A program made the translations under genes and the position numbers. Source: Marinilactibacillus piezotolerans (GTDB taxonomy: Bacteria > Bacillota > Bacilli > Lactobacillales > Carnobacteriaceae_A). From it: a DNA stretch of 64,000 bases. Shown in pieces: positions 26,106 through 35,412 of the stretch (positions are counted from its first letter, which is position 1; every line of letters begins with the position of its first letter). The DNA lies in assembly GCF_900114235.1 (NCBI RefSeq), contig NZ_FOSJ01000005.1, positions 1 through 64,000 of the forward strand. Direction: 5' to 3'. A model generated the notes under the pieces. The model ran no database searches and was not told the DNA's origin. It saw only the letters and a program-made list of their open reading frames with translations.

Positions 26106-27142
26106 GCAAAATCAAAGTCGGTGTAATCGGAGCAAGCGGATTTGTTGGAGCTGAATTGACTGGTATCCTGCTCAAGCATCCAGAAGTAGAAATATCTGGG
26201 TTATCCTCCATAAATCATGTCGGAAAAGCAATTTCAGAATTGTATCCTGCTTTTACTGCTCAATATGATCAAAAGTTTGAAGAAAATGACACAGTAATTA
26301 ATCGGTCAGACATCTTGTTTATATGTTTGCCACATGGAGAAAGCGAAAATTTAGTCAAGCAGTGTATGGATCAGAACAAAAAGGTCGTTGACGTCGGCGC
26401 AGATTTTCGTCTGAAAAATCTTGATGTGTATAAAGGGTGGTATGGAGTGGACGTTGAATTTCCAGCACTACATGAGCAGGCGGTCTATGGGCTTCCAGAA
26501 ATGAATCGTGAAGAAATTAAAAGGACAAAGTTAGTAGCTAATCCAGGATGTTATTCCACGAGCATATTACTGGGACTATATCCAGTGATCTCAAAGAAAC
26601 TAGTTGATCCAGGCAGTCTGATTATTGACGCAAAGTCAGGAGTTACGGGAGCGGGTAAAACTCTTTCAGAAGGAACGAACTTTGCAGTTAAGAATGAAGG
26701 ATTCAATGCCTACAAAGTTGCGACTCATCGTCATACACCAGAAATTGAAGAAAAATTGAATCTTATGGGAGCTGGAGAAATCAAGGTATCCTTCGTTCCG
26801 CACCTGCTACCAGTCAACAGGGGAATCTTATCCACAATGTATGTGGATATCTTAGATGGAGTCGATGCAAAAAGTATTCAGCCAACATATGAAAACTGGT
26901 ACGAAGATGAACCGTTTGTAACGGTATTGAAAGCAGGCAAATTACCAGATATCAGCCATGTACAACATTCCAATCATTGTCAGATAGGATTAACAATAGA
27001 CGAAAGAACCAATCGATTGATCATAGTCAGTGTCATTGACAATATGCAAAAAGGTGCTGCAGGTCAAGCAGTACAGAATTTCAATCTAATGTTGGGAATT
27101 GATGAAACTAAAGGACTGTCGATGGTAGCCCCATCGTTTTGA
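26102..27142 (+). CDS. argC: N-acetyl-gamma-glutamyl-phosphate reductase
   Basis: The 346-residue enzyme has the NADP-binding start [14 protein letters not shown] and the active-site cysteine in NPGCYSTS. It reduces N-acetylglutamyl phosphate to the semialdehyde in ornithine synthesis. It overlaps argG (ATGA) and is followed after nine bases by argJ. Confidence 0.97.
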   Translation: MSKIKVGVIGASGFVGAELTGILLKHPEVEISGLSSINHVGKAISELYPAFTAQYDQKFEENDTVINRSDILFICLPHGESENLVKQCMDQNKKVVDVGADFRLKNLDVYKGWYGVDVEFPALHEQAVYGLPEMNREEIKRTKLVANPGCYSTSILLGLYPVISKKLVDPGSLIIDAKSGVTGAGKTLSEGTNFAVKNEGFNAYKVATHRHTPEIEEKLNLMGAGEIKVSFVPHLLPVNRGILSTMYVDILDGVDAKSIQPTYENWYEDEPFVTVLKAGKLPDISHVQHSNHCQIGLTIDERTNRLIIVSVIDNMQKGAAGQAVQNFNLMLGIDETKGLSMVAPSF

Positions 27143-27151
27143 GGTGGAAAA

Positions 27152-28402
27152 ATGGAAACCCTAATCAAACATAAAAAAGAAAATCAGTTTAAACTAATCC
27201 AAGGAAATGTATGTGCACCTCAAGGATTTATGGCTTCGGGAGTGCATGCGGGATTCAAAAAGAAAAGAAAAGACCTTGCATTGATCTATAGTAAAACAAT
27301 CAGCAGTACAGCTAGTGTTTATACACAGAATAAAGTAAAAGGTGCTCCAATACAAGTTACCAAAGCACACAGTATAAACGGCAGAGCTCAAGCCATTATC
27401 TGTAATAGTGGCAATGCCAATACTTGTAACGCAAATGGAGAAGAAATTGCAAATGAAGTCTGTGCATTAGTTGGGGATGCGCTTGAAATCAAAAAAGAGG
27501 ATGTTCTAGTTGCCTCTACTGGTGTGATTGGTCAGCCACTGAGCATCGAACCATTTAAGGATGGTATGAATGATTTAGTAGAACAGCTTGATGAAGAAGA
27601 CGGGAGTGAAGCAGCTCAAGCCATATTGACAACCGATACCGATATAAAAGAATATGCAGTAGAATTTGAACTTGAAAATACAACTGTAAGACTCGGCGGG
27701 ATTTCAAAAGGCAGCGGCATGATTCATCCGAATATGGCTACAATGCTTGGATTTATTACGACAGATTTAGCTATTGAACCAGAACTGCTTCAGATAACTT
27801 TAAAAGAGGTTGTAAAGGATACCTTTAATATGATCAGTGTGGATGGAGATACTTCAACAAATGATATGGTTACGATATTAGCAAACGGTGAAGCCGGGAA
27901 TCAGCTGATTCAATCAGAAGCAGAACCTGCTCTGCAAGTATTTAAAGAAGCCTTGCATCTAGTGTGTAAAGAACTTGCTATTGCAATTGCAGAAGACGGA
28001 GAAGGGGCGAGTACGCTAATTACCTGCAATGTACTAGAAGCAGCAGATAAATTGCAGGCAAAAGCAATAGCGAAACAGGTAATCAGTAGTAGTTTGGTCA
28101 AGACTGCAGTATATGGACGAGACGCAAATGTGGGTCGTTTATTATGCGCAATCGGATACAGCGATGCGGAGTTTGACTATCACAACCTGGATATTTATCT
28201 GAGATCAGAAAATTACCAGAGTGTCTGTGTGTGTGAAGAAGGTTCGACTGTGTCATTTGACGAAGTAAAAGCATTTGAGATTCTAGGAACAGATAGACTG
28301 AGTATTGATATTTATTTGTATGAAGGTAAAAGTCAGGCGACTGCCTGGGGCTGCGACCTCACATATGAATATATAAAAATTAATAGTGCCTATAGAACAT
28401 AA
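27152..28402 (+). CDS. argJ: Glutamate N-acetyltransferase / amino-acid acetyltransferase (ArgJ)
   Basis: The 416-residue proenzyme has the self-cleavage region GSGMIHPNMATMLGF, where the Thr after Ala becomes the N-terminal nucleophile of the beta chain. The enzyme transfers acetyl from N-acetylornithine to glutamate, giving the cyclic pathway. No argA or argE is in the operon. Whether it is mono- or bifunctional cannot be told by eye. GAGGTGG precedes the start. Confidence 0.96.
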   Translation: METLIKHKKENQFKLIQGNVCAPQGFMASGVHAGFKKKRKDLALIYSKTISSTASVYTQNKVKGAPIQVTKAHSINGRAQAIICNSGNANTCNANGEEIANEVCALVGDALEIKKEDVLVASTGVIGQPLSIEPFKDGMNDLVEQLDEEDGSEAAQAILTTDTDIKEYAVEFELENTTVRLGGISKGSGMIHPNMATMLGFITTDLAIEPELLQITLKEVVKDTFNMISVDGDTSTNDMVTILANGEAGNQLIQSEAEPALQVFKEALHLVCKELAIAIAEDGEGASTLITCNVLEAADKLQAKAIAKQVISSSLVKTAVYGRDANVGRLLCAIGYSDAEFDYHNLDIYLRSENYQSVCVCEEGSTVSFDEVKAFEILGTDRLSIDIYLYEGKSQATAWGCDLTYEYIKINSAYRT

Positions 28403-28429
28403 GGTGTTTAGGCAAAAGAAGGAGCCAAG

Positions 28430-29287
28430 ATGGATTCATTTGAAGTAGCAGAAATTTTAACCAATGCCCTACCTTATATTCAGCGATACGATCAGAAAAT
28501 GGTCGTTATTAAATATGGTGGTTCAGCAATGCAGAATGAATCACTGAAAAAGGCTGTTTTGTCTGATGCCATGCTGCTGGCAAAAGTCGGAATCAATGTC
28601 GTTATCGTACATGGCGGCGGCCCGGATATCAATCACTGGCTCAATAAAGCAAATGTAGAAAGTTCATTCGTGAATGGACTTAGAAAAACAGATACTGACA
28701 CGATGGAAATCGCTCAGATGGTACTTGCTGGAAAAATCAATAAAGACCTGACACGTATGATTCATTCTCTTGGCGGAAAAGCCATGGGAATCAGTGGTGT
28801 GGATGGCGGATTAGTCACAGCCAAACTCAGAGATCCTGAAAACATGGGTGCTGTAGGAGAAGTCACTAAAGTAAACACGCAAGTCATTGAAGATTTGGTG
28901 GAAAATGGATATATTCCAGTTATCGCCTGTATTGGAACAGATGAAAATGGTGAAATCTGCAATATCAACGGAGACGAAATGGCCAGCGGAATTGCTAAAG
29001 CCTTAGGAGCAGACAACTTGGTTCTGATGTCTGACATCCCTGGTGTACTGGAAGATGCAACGGATTCTACTACACTAATCAAACAGATTGAATTAAAAGA
29101 AGTAAATCATTTATACGAAAAAAATATCATCAGTGGCGGTATGATCCCTAAAGTCCAGTGTTGCACAGATGCAGTCAAACATTCAGTAAGACAAGCAGTG
29201 ATACTAGACGGCAGGATTCCTCATTCATTAATCGTTGAATTTTTGACTGATAAAGGGATTGGCACATTATTCTATAAAAAGGATTGA
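28430..29287 (+). CDS. argB: Acetylglutamate kinase
   Basis: The 285-residue kinase shows the amino-acid-kinase signatures MVVIKYGGSAM and VVIVHGGGPDIN, and the NGDEMASGIAKALGADNLVLMSDIPGVL nucleotide-binding region (quoted here only by its key parts NGDEMAS and SDIPG). It phosphorylates N-acetylglutamate. The signature for arginine feedback (an extra N-terminal helix) may be present in the first 20 residues (SFEVAEILTNALPYIQRY), as in arginine-sensitive forms. AAGGAGCC precedes the ATG. Confidence 0.95.
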   Translation: MDSFEVAEILTNALPYIQRYDQKMVVIKYGGSAMQNESLKKAVLSDAMLLAKVGINVVIVHGGGPDINHWLNKANVESSFVNGLRKTDTDTMEIAQMVLAGKINKDLTRMIHSLGGKAMGISGVDGGLVTAKLRDPENMGAVGEVTKVNTQVIEDLVENGYIPVIACIGTDENGEICNINGDEMASGIAKALGADNLVLMSDIPGVLEDATDSTTLIKQIELKEVNHLYEKNIISGGMIPKVQCCTDAVKHSVRQAVILDGRIPHSLIVEFLTDKGIGTLFYKKD

Positions 29288-29301
29288 ATAGAAAGGAGTA
29301 A

Positions 29302-30486
29302 ATGATGAATAGTATTGAATTGACAAATACGTATGTAACTCCAACGTATAACCGTATACCAATAGTATTTGAAAAAGCAGAGGGCTATTACATTTATGAT
29401 CAGGATGGGAAAAAATATCTGGATTTCACAGCAGGAATTGGAGTGAACTCACTAGGATATCATCATCCAGATTGGGTAGAAGCTACACAGAAACAGTTAG
29501 GCCAACTGCAGCATATCTCAAACTTATACTACACAGAACCTAGCGCACAAGTTGCAGAAAAACTTTGCCTCCATACAGGAATGCAGCATGTACTATTCGT
29601 GAACTCTGGAGCAGAGTCAAACGAAATTGCGATTAAAGTCGCAAGAAAATATGGACATGAACAAAGCCCAAATAAACATAAAATTCTTACTCTAAGCAAT
29701 TCTTTCCATGGCCGTACGGTAACGACTTTATCTGCAACAGGTCAGGATGCATTTCATAAATACTTTGATCCCTTTACGGAAGGATTCGAATTTATTGAAA
29801 CGAACAATATAAAAGACTTGCATCAGAAAATAGATCAGACCGTCTGTGCCATTATGATTGAAATCGTGCAGGGAGAAGGCGGCGTTGTTCCGCTAGAGTC
29901 AGACTTCATCCAAGAAATAGCGGCCGTCTGTAAACAGAAAGATATTTTACTCATTATAGATGAAGTTCAAACAGGAATTGGTCGTACAGGAAAACTTTTT
30001 GCTTACGAACATTACGGACTTCAACCAGATATCGTTACGAGTGCCAAAGGACTCGGAAACGGTCTACCCATTGGTGCAGCTATTTTAGGAGAAAAAGTCA
30101 AAGATGTATTAGAAGCAGGGGACCATGGTTCTACTTTCGGCGGGAATCCAGTTGTAACAGCCGGGGCAAATGTTGTACTTGAAACCATCACACCCGCATT
30201 TTTAGAAAAGGTCCATGAAAACAGTCTCTACCTGATAGAGAAACTAGAAGGATTAGAAGAAGTAGAAAAAGTAACAGGATTAGGATTGATGATTGGGATA
30301 ACCTTTAAGCATACAACAGCAAAAGAAGTTTTAGCTAAAGCAAAGGAGGAAGGAGTACTGTTTTTAACGGCTAAGGATAAATTACGCCTGCTGCCGCCTC
30401 TTATTATAGATAAAGCTGCAATTGATGAAGCAGTTAGCTGTTTAGACAAAGTTTTGAAAAAGGAAGAAGCGGAGGTCTTGAAATGA
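29302..30486 (+). CDS. argD: Acetylornithine aminotransferase
   Basis: The 394-residue class III aminotransferase has NSGAESNEIAIK, the SFHGRT segment, the cofactor-binding IIDEVQTGIGRTG and the PLP lysine in TSAKGLGNG. It converts N-acetylglutamate semialdehyde to N-acetylornithine. Two consecutive ATG codons (29302, 29305) follow GAAAGGAG. It overlaps argF by four bases. Confidence 0.96.
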   Translation: MMNSIELTNTYVTPTYNRIPIVFEKAEGYYIYDQDGKKYLDFTAGIGVNSLGYHHPDWVEATQKQLGQLQHISNLYYTEPSAQVAEKLCLHTGMQHVLFVNSGAESNEIAIKVARKYGHEQSPNKHKILTLSNSFHGRTVTTLSATGQDAFHKYFDPFTEGFEFIETNNIKDLHQKIDQTVCAIMIEIVQGEGGVVPLESDFIQEIAAVCKQKDILLIIDEVQTGIGRTGKLFAYEHYGLQPDIVTSAKGLGNGLPIGAAILGEKVKDVLEAGDHGSTFGGNPVVTAGANVVLETITPAFLEKVHENSLYLIEKLEGLEEVEKVTGLGLMIGITFKHTTAKEVLAKAKEEGVLFLTAKDKLRLLPPLIIDKAAIDEAVSCLDKVLKKEEAEVLK

Positions 30487-31415
30487 ACCACTTACTAAAA
30501 CTTTCTGATTTGACCAAAGAAGAATTGCTGTCTATTTTAGAGACTGGACATGACTTGAAGAAGAAGCTGAAGCATGGAATTGAAACGCCTTATTTAAAAG
30601 GGAAAACGTTGGGTATGATTTTCCAGAAAGCTTCTACTCGTACCCGAGTATCATTTGAAGTAGGGATGAGTCAATTAGGTGGAAAGCCGTTATATTTAAG
30701 TGCCAGTGATTTGCAGATGGGACGTGGTGAACCGATTGAAGATACAGCTCGAGTCTTGTCTCGTTATCTTGATGCAATCATGATTCGTACATTCAAACAG
30801 GAAGATTTAGAGTGCCTTGCGGAGTATGGTTCTATTCCTATTATCAATGGATTGACTGATTTGTATCATCCCTGTCAGATTTTAGCCGATCTGATGACGA
30901 TTCAAGAAGTCAAAGGATCGCTTGAAAACTTGAAGTTTGCCTTCATAGGCGATGGAAACAATATGGCTAACTCATTGATCGTTGGATCCTTGTTGGCCGG
31001 AGCATCTATTTCGGTGGCCTCACCTAAAGGATATCAGCCGGATGAATTTATTCTTGAAACGTATGGTAAAAATCCTAAATTTACTTTAACGGAAAATCCA
31101 TATGAAGCTGTCAAAGATGCCGATGTCGTCTTTACTGATGTCTGGGCCAGTATGGGGGATGAGTCCGAAGCAGGAAAAAGGAAACTGATTTTTCAGGATC
31201 TGTATCAGGTAAATACAGAACTCTTGTCTGTTGCCCAGCCAGATGTGATGGTCCAACATTGTCTGCCGGCTCATAAAGAAGAAGAAATCACAACGGAAGT
31301 ATTTGAACAACATGCGGATTATATTTTTGAAGAAGCTGAAAACCGTCTTCATGTTCAAAAAGCCGTTCTAGTTCATTTAATGGGGGTTCCAATGTATGCC
31401 AGCGAATTCAAATAA
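30483..31415 (+). CDS. argF: Ornithine carbamoyltransferase
   Basis: The 310-residue enzyme has the carbamoyl-phosphate motif STRTR (QKASTRTRVSFE), the HPCQ motif and the ornithine-binding HCLPAH. It makes citrulline from ornithine and carbamoyl phosphate. Its context marks it as the anabolic form. The 3' end overlaps argH by 20 bases. Confidence 0.96.
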   Translation: MNHLLKLSDLTKEELLSILETGHDLKKKLKHGIETPYLKGKTLGMIFQKASTRTRVSFEVGMSQLGGKPLYLSASDLQMGRGEPIEDTARVLSRYLDAIMIRTFKQEDLECLAEYGSIPIINGLTDLYHPCQILADLMTIQEVKGSLENLKFAFIGDGNNMANSLIVGSLLAGASISVASPKGYQPDEFILETYGKNPKFTLTENPYEAVKDADVVFTDVWASMGDESEAGKRKLIFQDLYQVNTELLSVAQPDVMVQHCLPAHKEEEITTEVFEQHADYIFEEAENRLHVQKAVLVHLMGVPMYASEFK

Positions 31416-32802
31416 GATGTGGCAAGGTCGATTAGGCGGAAGCAGCGCAGATGAAGTCGATGTATTTAATTCTTCCATCAGTTTTGACTATGTACTCTAT
31501 GAAGAAGATATTACAGGCAGCATTGCACATGCTAGAATGCTGGGTAAACAGCAGATTATCTCTAAAGAGGATGAACACAGTATTGTTGAAGGTCTCCAAG
31601 GCATTCTGATGGATATAAAAAATGGAGACTTGGAGTTCGATCCGACTGCTGAAGACATTCATATGTTTATTGAAGCTGAGCTGACTGATCGTATTGGAAA
31701 TGCGGGTAAAAAGCTGCATACAGGTAGAAGCCGCAATGATCAAGTTGCGCTGGATCTAAGGATGTACACAAAAAAGCAAATTGCTGAAATCAAAACGCAA
31801 TTGCTGCAGTTTGAAAAGGTTATTCTAGATAAAGCGCAGAGTCATATCCATACAATCATGCCCGGCTATACGCATTTACAGATCGCGCAGCCTGTTACGT
31901 TTGCCCATCATATTTTAGCGTATGGACAAATGATTTCAAGAGATATCAAACGACTAGATGAAGTAATAGAACATACAGACGTGATGCCACTAGGAAATGG
32001 GGCACTGGCAGGAACGACCTATCCATTCGATCGTCAGTTTGTTGCGGATCAGTTAGGGTTCGAGAAAGTGACAGCCAACAGTTTAGATGGTGTTTCCGAT
32101 CGTGATTTTGTGATGGATACTGTATATGCCTTAAGCATGATTATGATGCATTTGTCTCGTTTATCTGAAGAAGTGATCGTATGGTGTTCTCAGGAGTTCC
32201 AGTTTATAGAATTGAATGACGCTTTTGCAACAGGGTCTTCCATTATGCCGCAAAAGAAAAATCCGGATGTAGCAGAACTGGTACGAGGAAAAACAGGTCG
32301 AGCTTATGGCAACCTACAGACACTGCTGACTATGATGAAAGGTCTTCCTCTTGCCTACAACAAAGACATGCAAGAAGACAAGGAGGCATTATTTGATAGT
32401 ATTCATACAGTCAAAATTGCATTATCTGCTATGATTCCAATGATTGATACTATGGAAGTGAAAGCTGATCGCATGCGAGATGCAGCATCAAAAGGATTTA
32501 TCAATGCGACAGATTGTGCGGATTATTTAACTAAAAAAGGTGTGCCATTTCGTGAAGCATACGGAGTGATTGGATTATTAGTTCAAACGTGTATAAAAAA
32601 GGCTATCACATTAGAAGAAGTCCCGCTTGAAACCTATCAATCATTACACTATCTGTTTGAAGAAGATATCTATGAAGCTATCGATTTAGATAACTGTGTA
32701 AACAAACGCAATATTGAGGGCGGCCCTTCACCAAAAGCAGTTATGCAACAAATGGAACAGTTGAATACACAACTAAATATTGATCCGAAACATTTACTTT
32801 AA
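31396..32802 (+). CDS. argH: Argininosuccinate lyase
   Basis: The 468-residue fumarase/aspartase-superfamily enzyme has the signature GSSIMPQKKNPD, plus TGRSRNDQ and PGYTHLQ segments. It releases arginine and fumarate. The ATG at 31396 has GGGGG nine bases upstream; an internal ATG at 31417 (MWQGRLGG) is a possible alternative and closer to the usual N-terminus. It is the last gene of the operon; no clear terminator follows. Confidence 0.96.
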   Translation: MPANSNKMWQGRLGGSSADEVDVFNSSISFDYVLYEEDITGSIAHARMLGKQQIISKEDEHSIVEGLQGILMDIKNGDLEFDPTAEDIHMFIEAELTDRIGNAGKKLHTGRSRNDQVALDLRMYTKKQIAEIKTQLLQFEKVILDKAQSHIHTIMPGYTHLQIAQPVTFAHHILAYGQMISRDIKRLDEVIEHTDVMPLGNGALAGTTYPFDRQFVADQLGFEKVTANSLDGVSDRDFVMDTVYALSMIMMHLSRLSEEVIVWCSQEFQFIELNDAFATGSSIMPQKKNPDVAELVRGKTGRAYGNLQTLLTMMKGLPLAYNKDMQEDKEALFDSIHTVKIALSAMIPMIDTMEVKADRMRDAASKGFINATDCADYLTKKGVPFREAYGVIGLLVQTCIKKAITLEEVPLETYQSLHYLFEEDIYEAIDLDNCVNKRNIEGGPSPKAVMQQMEQLNTQLNIDPKHLL

Positions 32803-33187
32803 ATCTATTTTTAGTAAATGTTTTTTGCAGGAACAAATGAAACTTAGCAGATAAAATGCATATAGAGCCATAAAGCTTAGTATAAACCATTTATTATAAC
32901 TTTCAGTAATATTATGCGACTAGCTGTAAAGTGACAAACTAATTCTTAGTATATAATTTGAAAATTACAAAGATTTCTCACACAAATGTTAGAATAAGTG
33001 GTATAATTATCTGAAATAGTGAATTGGTAAATGAGAATTACCTCTGAAAAAGAGCGTAACTTAGGTTAGTTGAAGAATAACTTGGTATTTGTATATTGAA
33101 GAAGTTTTAGGTCAGATACATCAACTGAGTTATAATTATATAACTGACTGCATTTCACTACATATTATGACTTAAGGGGAGAATAAA
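32803..33187. other. Intergenic region argH-pepF
   Basis: This 385-base AT-rich stretch holds a good extended -10 element (TGGTATAAT, hexamer at 33002-33007) and the pepF ribosome binding site AAGGGGAG. The distance from that -10 to pepF leaves a leader of about 170 bases without a recognisable motif. I see no terminator for argH and no ORF with a ribosome binding site. Confidence 0.45.
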
Positions 33188-34999
33188 TTGGCTGAAAAAT
33201 TAAAACCACGTACAGATATACCAGAAGAGTTAAAATGGGATTTAACAGCAATTTTCAAGACACAAGCAGAATTTGAGGAAACTGCAGAGCAACTTCCAAA
33301 AGACGTAAAAGCTTTTGCGGATAAATATGATGGAAAGTTATCTAATGTAGATACTTTACTTGAAGCCATTCAATCTTACGAAGCATTAAGAGCGACAGCT
33401 TCTCACTTGGGACAATACGGTATGTTGCCGGTATCAGTAGATATTTCTGATGGTGAAGCACAACAGCAGGCGCGTCACGTATCCAATGTTCTAGCAAATG
33501 TGAGTGCAGATTTAAGCTTCTTTAACTCACAAATTCAAGAAACTGACGAGTCGACTTTGAACGCTCTTGTAGAAAAAGAGCCGAAATACGGTCCCTTTGT
33601 CCGTGAAGTAAAAGCGGCTAAAAAAGCTAAACTAGATCCGAGCGTTGAAAAAGCATTGGCACAATTAGGTCCTGTATTTGAATCTCCTTCTGAAATTTTT
33701 GAACAAGCTCGTTCTGCAGATGCAGACTTCGGTACATTTGAAGTAGACGGAAAAGAATATGAACTAAGTTTTGTCCTCTATGAAGAAGTTTATATGTATC
33801 ACGAAGATCCAAAAGTTCGTCGTGCTGCCTATGATCAATTCAGTAAAGTGTTAAGCCAATATCAGAACGTTGTGGCAACAGCTTATTATACACACTTACA
33901 AAGTGAAAAAACATTAGCAACCATGCGTGGATATGATTCGATCTTTGATTACTTATTAGAAAGTCAAGAAGTCAGCCAGGAGCTTTATAATCGTCAGATC
34001 GATATGATTATGAATGACTTTGCTCCAGTCATGCGTAAGTTCATCACTCATTTAAAAGAAGTTCACGGACTTGAAAAAATGACCTATGCTGACTTAAAAG
34101 TTGACTTGGATCCTGAATATACCACACCAATCACTATAGAAGAAACACAAGACTTGGTCAAAGAAGCTATGGCTCCGCTTGGAGAAGAATACGTCAACAT
34201 GATTTTGCGTTCATATCCTGAACGCTGGACAGACTTTGCTCAAAATATTGGGAAACGTTCAGGTGCATTTTGTTCAACAACATATGGCAAACACCCCTAT
34301 GTAATGATTACTTGGACTGGAGAGCTAACAGATGCTTATACATTGTTCCATGAATTAGGACATGCCGGTCAGGGAGTTTTATCAAATGAAAACAACCCAT
34401 TAACAAGTGCTCGTCCATCACTTTATTTAATTGAAGGACCATCAACTTTCAACGAATTATTATTAACAGATTATCTGCAGAACAAAGCTGAAGATCCTCG
34501 AATGGAACGTTCAGTTTTATCTAAAATGATTTCTAAAACATATTTCCACAATTTTGTAACGCATTTGCTTGAAGCGGCTTATCAAAGAGAAGTGTATAAA
34601 CTGATCGATGCAGGCAAGAGTTTTGACGCTAAAAAACTTAGCGAAATCAAGCGCAGTGTACTGGAACAATTCTGGGGTGACTCAGTAGAATTAGAACCCG
34701 GTGCAGAATTAACATGGATGCGTCAGATTCACTACTACATGGGATTGTATCCATACACTTACTCTGCAGGTTTAACGATTGCGACCCAAGCATTCCTTAA
34801 AATCAAGAGCGGAGAAGAAAAAGTAGATGGCTGGTTAGAATTTCTGGCATTAGGCGGACAAAAAGTTCCCGCTGAAGCAACTCTTGTAGCGGGTGTAGAT
34901 ATTACAACAGATCGTCCACTTTCAGATACAATCAAATACCTGGATGAAACAATTGATCGCATCATTGAATTGACTGGAGAACTTGAAAAAAATAATTAA
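33188..34999 (+). CDS. pepF: Oligoendopeptidase F (M3B metallopeptidase)
   Basis: The 603-residue protein has the zinc motif HELGH at residues 388-392 in LFHELGHAGQG and the third-ligand region YLIEGPSTFNELL. PepF cleaves peptides of about 7-17 residues in the cytoplasm. A TTG start follows AAGGGGAGAATAAA at ideal spacing; there is no better ATG. Own promoter upstream, terminator downstream. Confidence 0.95.
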   Translation: MAEKLKPRTDIPEELKWDLTAIFKTQAEFEETAEQLPKDVKAFADKYDGKLSNVDTLLEAIQSYEALRATASHLGQYGMLPVSVDISDGEAQQQARHVSNVLANVSADLSFFNSQIQETDESTLNALVEKEPKYGPFVREVKAAKKAKLDPSVEKALAQLGPVFESPSEIFEQARSADADFGTFEVDGKEYELSFVLYEEVYMYHEDPKVRRAAYDQFSKVLSQYQNVVATAYYTHLQSEKTLATMRGYDSIFDYLLESQEVSQELYNRQIDMIMNDFAPVMRKFITHLKEVHGLEKMTYADLKVDLDPEYTTPITIEETQDLVKEAMAPLGEEYVNMILRSYPERWTDFAQNIGKRSGAFCSTTYGKHPYVMITWTGELTDAYTLFHELGHAGQGVLSNENNPLTSARPSLYLIEGPSTFNELLLTDYLQNKAEDPRMERSVLSKMISKTYFHNFVTHLLEAAYQREVYKLIDAGKSFDAKKLSEIKRSVLEQFWGDSVELEPGAELTWMRQIHYYMGLYPYTYSAGLTIATQAFLKIKSGEEKVDGWLEFLALGGQKVPAEATLVAGVDITTDRPLSDTIKYLDETIDRIIELTGELEKNN

Positions 35000-35008
35000 T
35001 TAAAACAA

Positions 35009-35046
35009 AAACCTTTGCAGATGAATTCTGTAAAGGTTTGTTTTAG
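35009..35046 (+). terminator. Terminator after pepF
   Basis: AAACCTTTGCAG and CTGTAAAGGTTT pair with a single mismatch and are followed by GTTTT. Confidence 0.75.
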
Positions 35047-35049
35047 CTG

Positions 35050-35078
35050 TTGTAAAAAATGCATTCTTCCGATAAAAT
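35050..35078 (+). promoter_or_regulatory. Promoter of the ABC-F leader
   Basis: TTGTAA (35050-35055) and TAAAAT (35073-35078) are 17 bases apart, about 35 bases before the leader ORF. Confidence 0.6.
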
Positions 35079-35112
35079 GATACTAACTTATTTGAACGGA
35101 GGTGGAGGTTAG

Positions 35113-35196
35113 ATGTTTCTAACTGCGAAAAAGCATGGAAAAGAAGAACTTTATTTGTATTTCTGCCGTGCTGAATTTTCTACTGTCATTGCATAA
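35113..35196 (+). CDS. 27-residue leader peptide upstream of the ABC-F gene
   Basis: An ATG at 35113 preceded by a very strong GGAGGTGGAGG site opens a 27-codon ORF: MFLTAKKHGKEELYLYFCRAEFSTVIA. It lies between a promoter and an intrinsic terminator, with the ABC-F gene beyond. Such leader ORFs control antibiotic-resistance ABC-F and methylase genes: a ribosome stalled by drug on the leader changes RNA folding. The start region 35101-35115 can pair with 35249-35263 (13 of 15 positions), and TTCTACT in the ORF (35178-35184) with AGTAGAA at 35230-35236. Function as a stall sensor is inferred. Confidence 0.6.
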   Translation: MFLTAKKHGKEELYLYFCRAEFSTVIA

Positions 35197-35280
35197 TTGG
35201 ATCAGTGTGTCCATTTTTAGCAATTGAATAGTAGAATCGCAGCGAAAACATCTCACCCCTACCATTAATATACAAAATGG

Positions 35281-35350
35281 GAGAGCAGATTTGTGCTCTC
35301 TTTTTTTGTTGCAGAACAGCCATAGGAGAGGATTCTTTTCTATGGTTGTT
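35281..35350 (+). terminator. Attenuator terminator and second hairpin in the ABC-F leader
   Basis: GAGAGCA (35281-35287) pairs with TGCTCTC (35294-35300) and is followed by seven T residues, a good intrinsic terminator placed between the leader ORF and the ABC-F gene. A second hairpin, AACAGCCATAG (35315-35325) with CTATGGTTGTT (35340-35350), follows. No second promoter is obvious after the terminator, so readthrough would be needed to express the ABC-F gene. Confidence 0.75.
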
Positions 35351-35412
35351 TGTATATATATAAACTTTTGTCTAACAAAGGGCTTGAGGGTGAAGGACAA
35401 AAGGAGAAAATG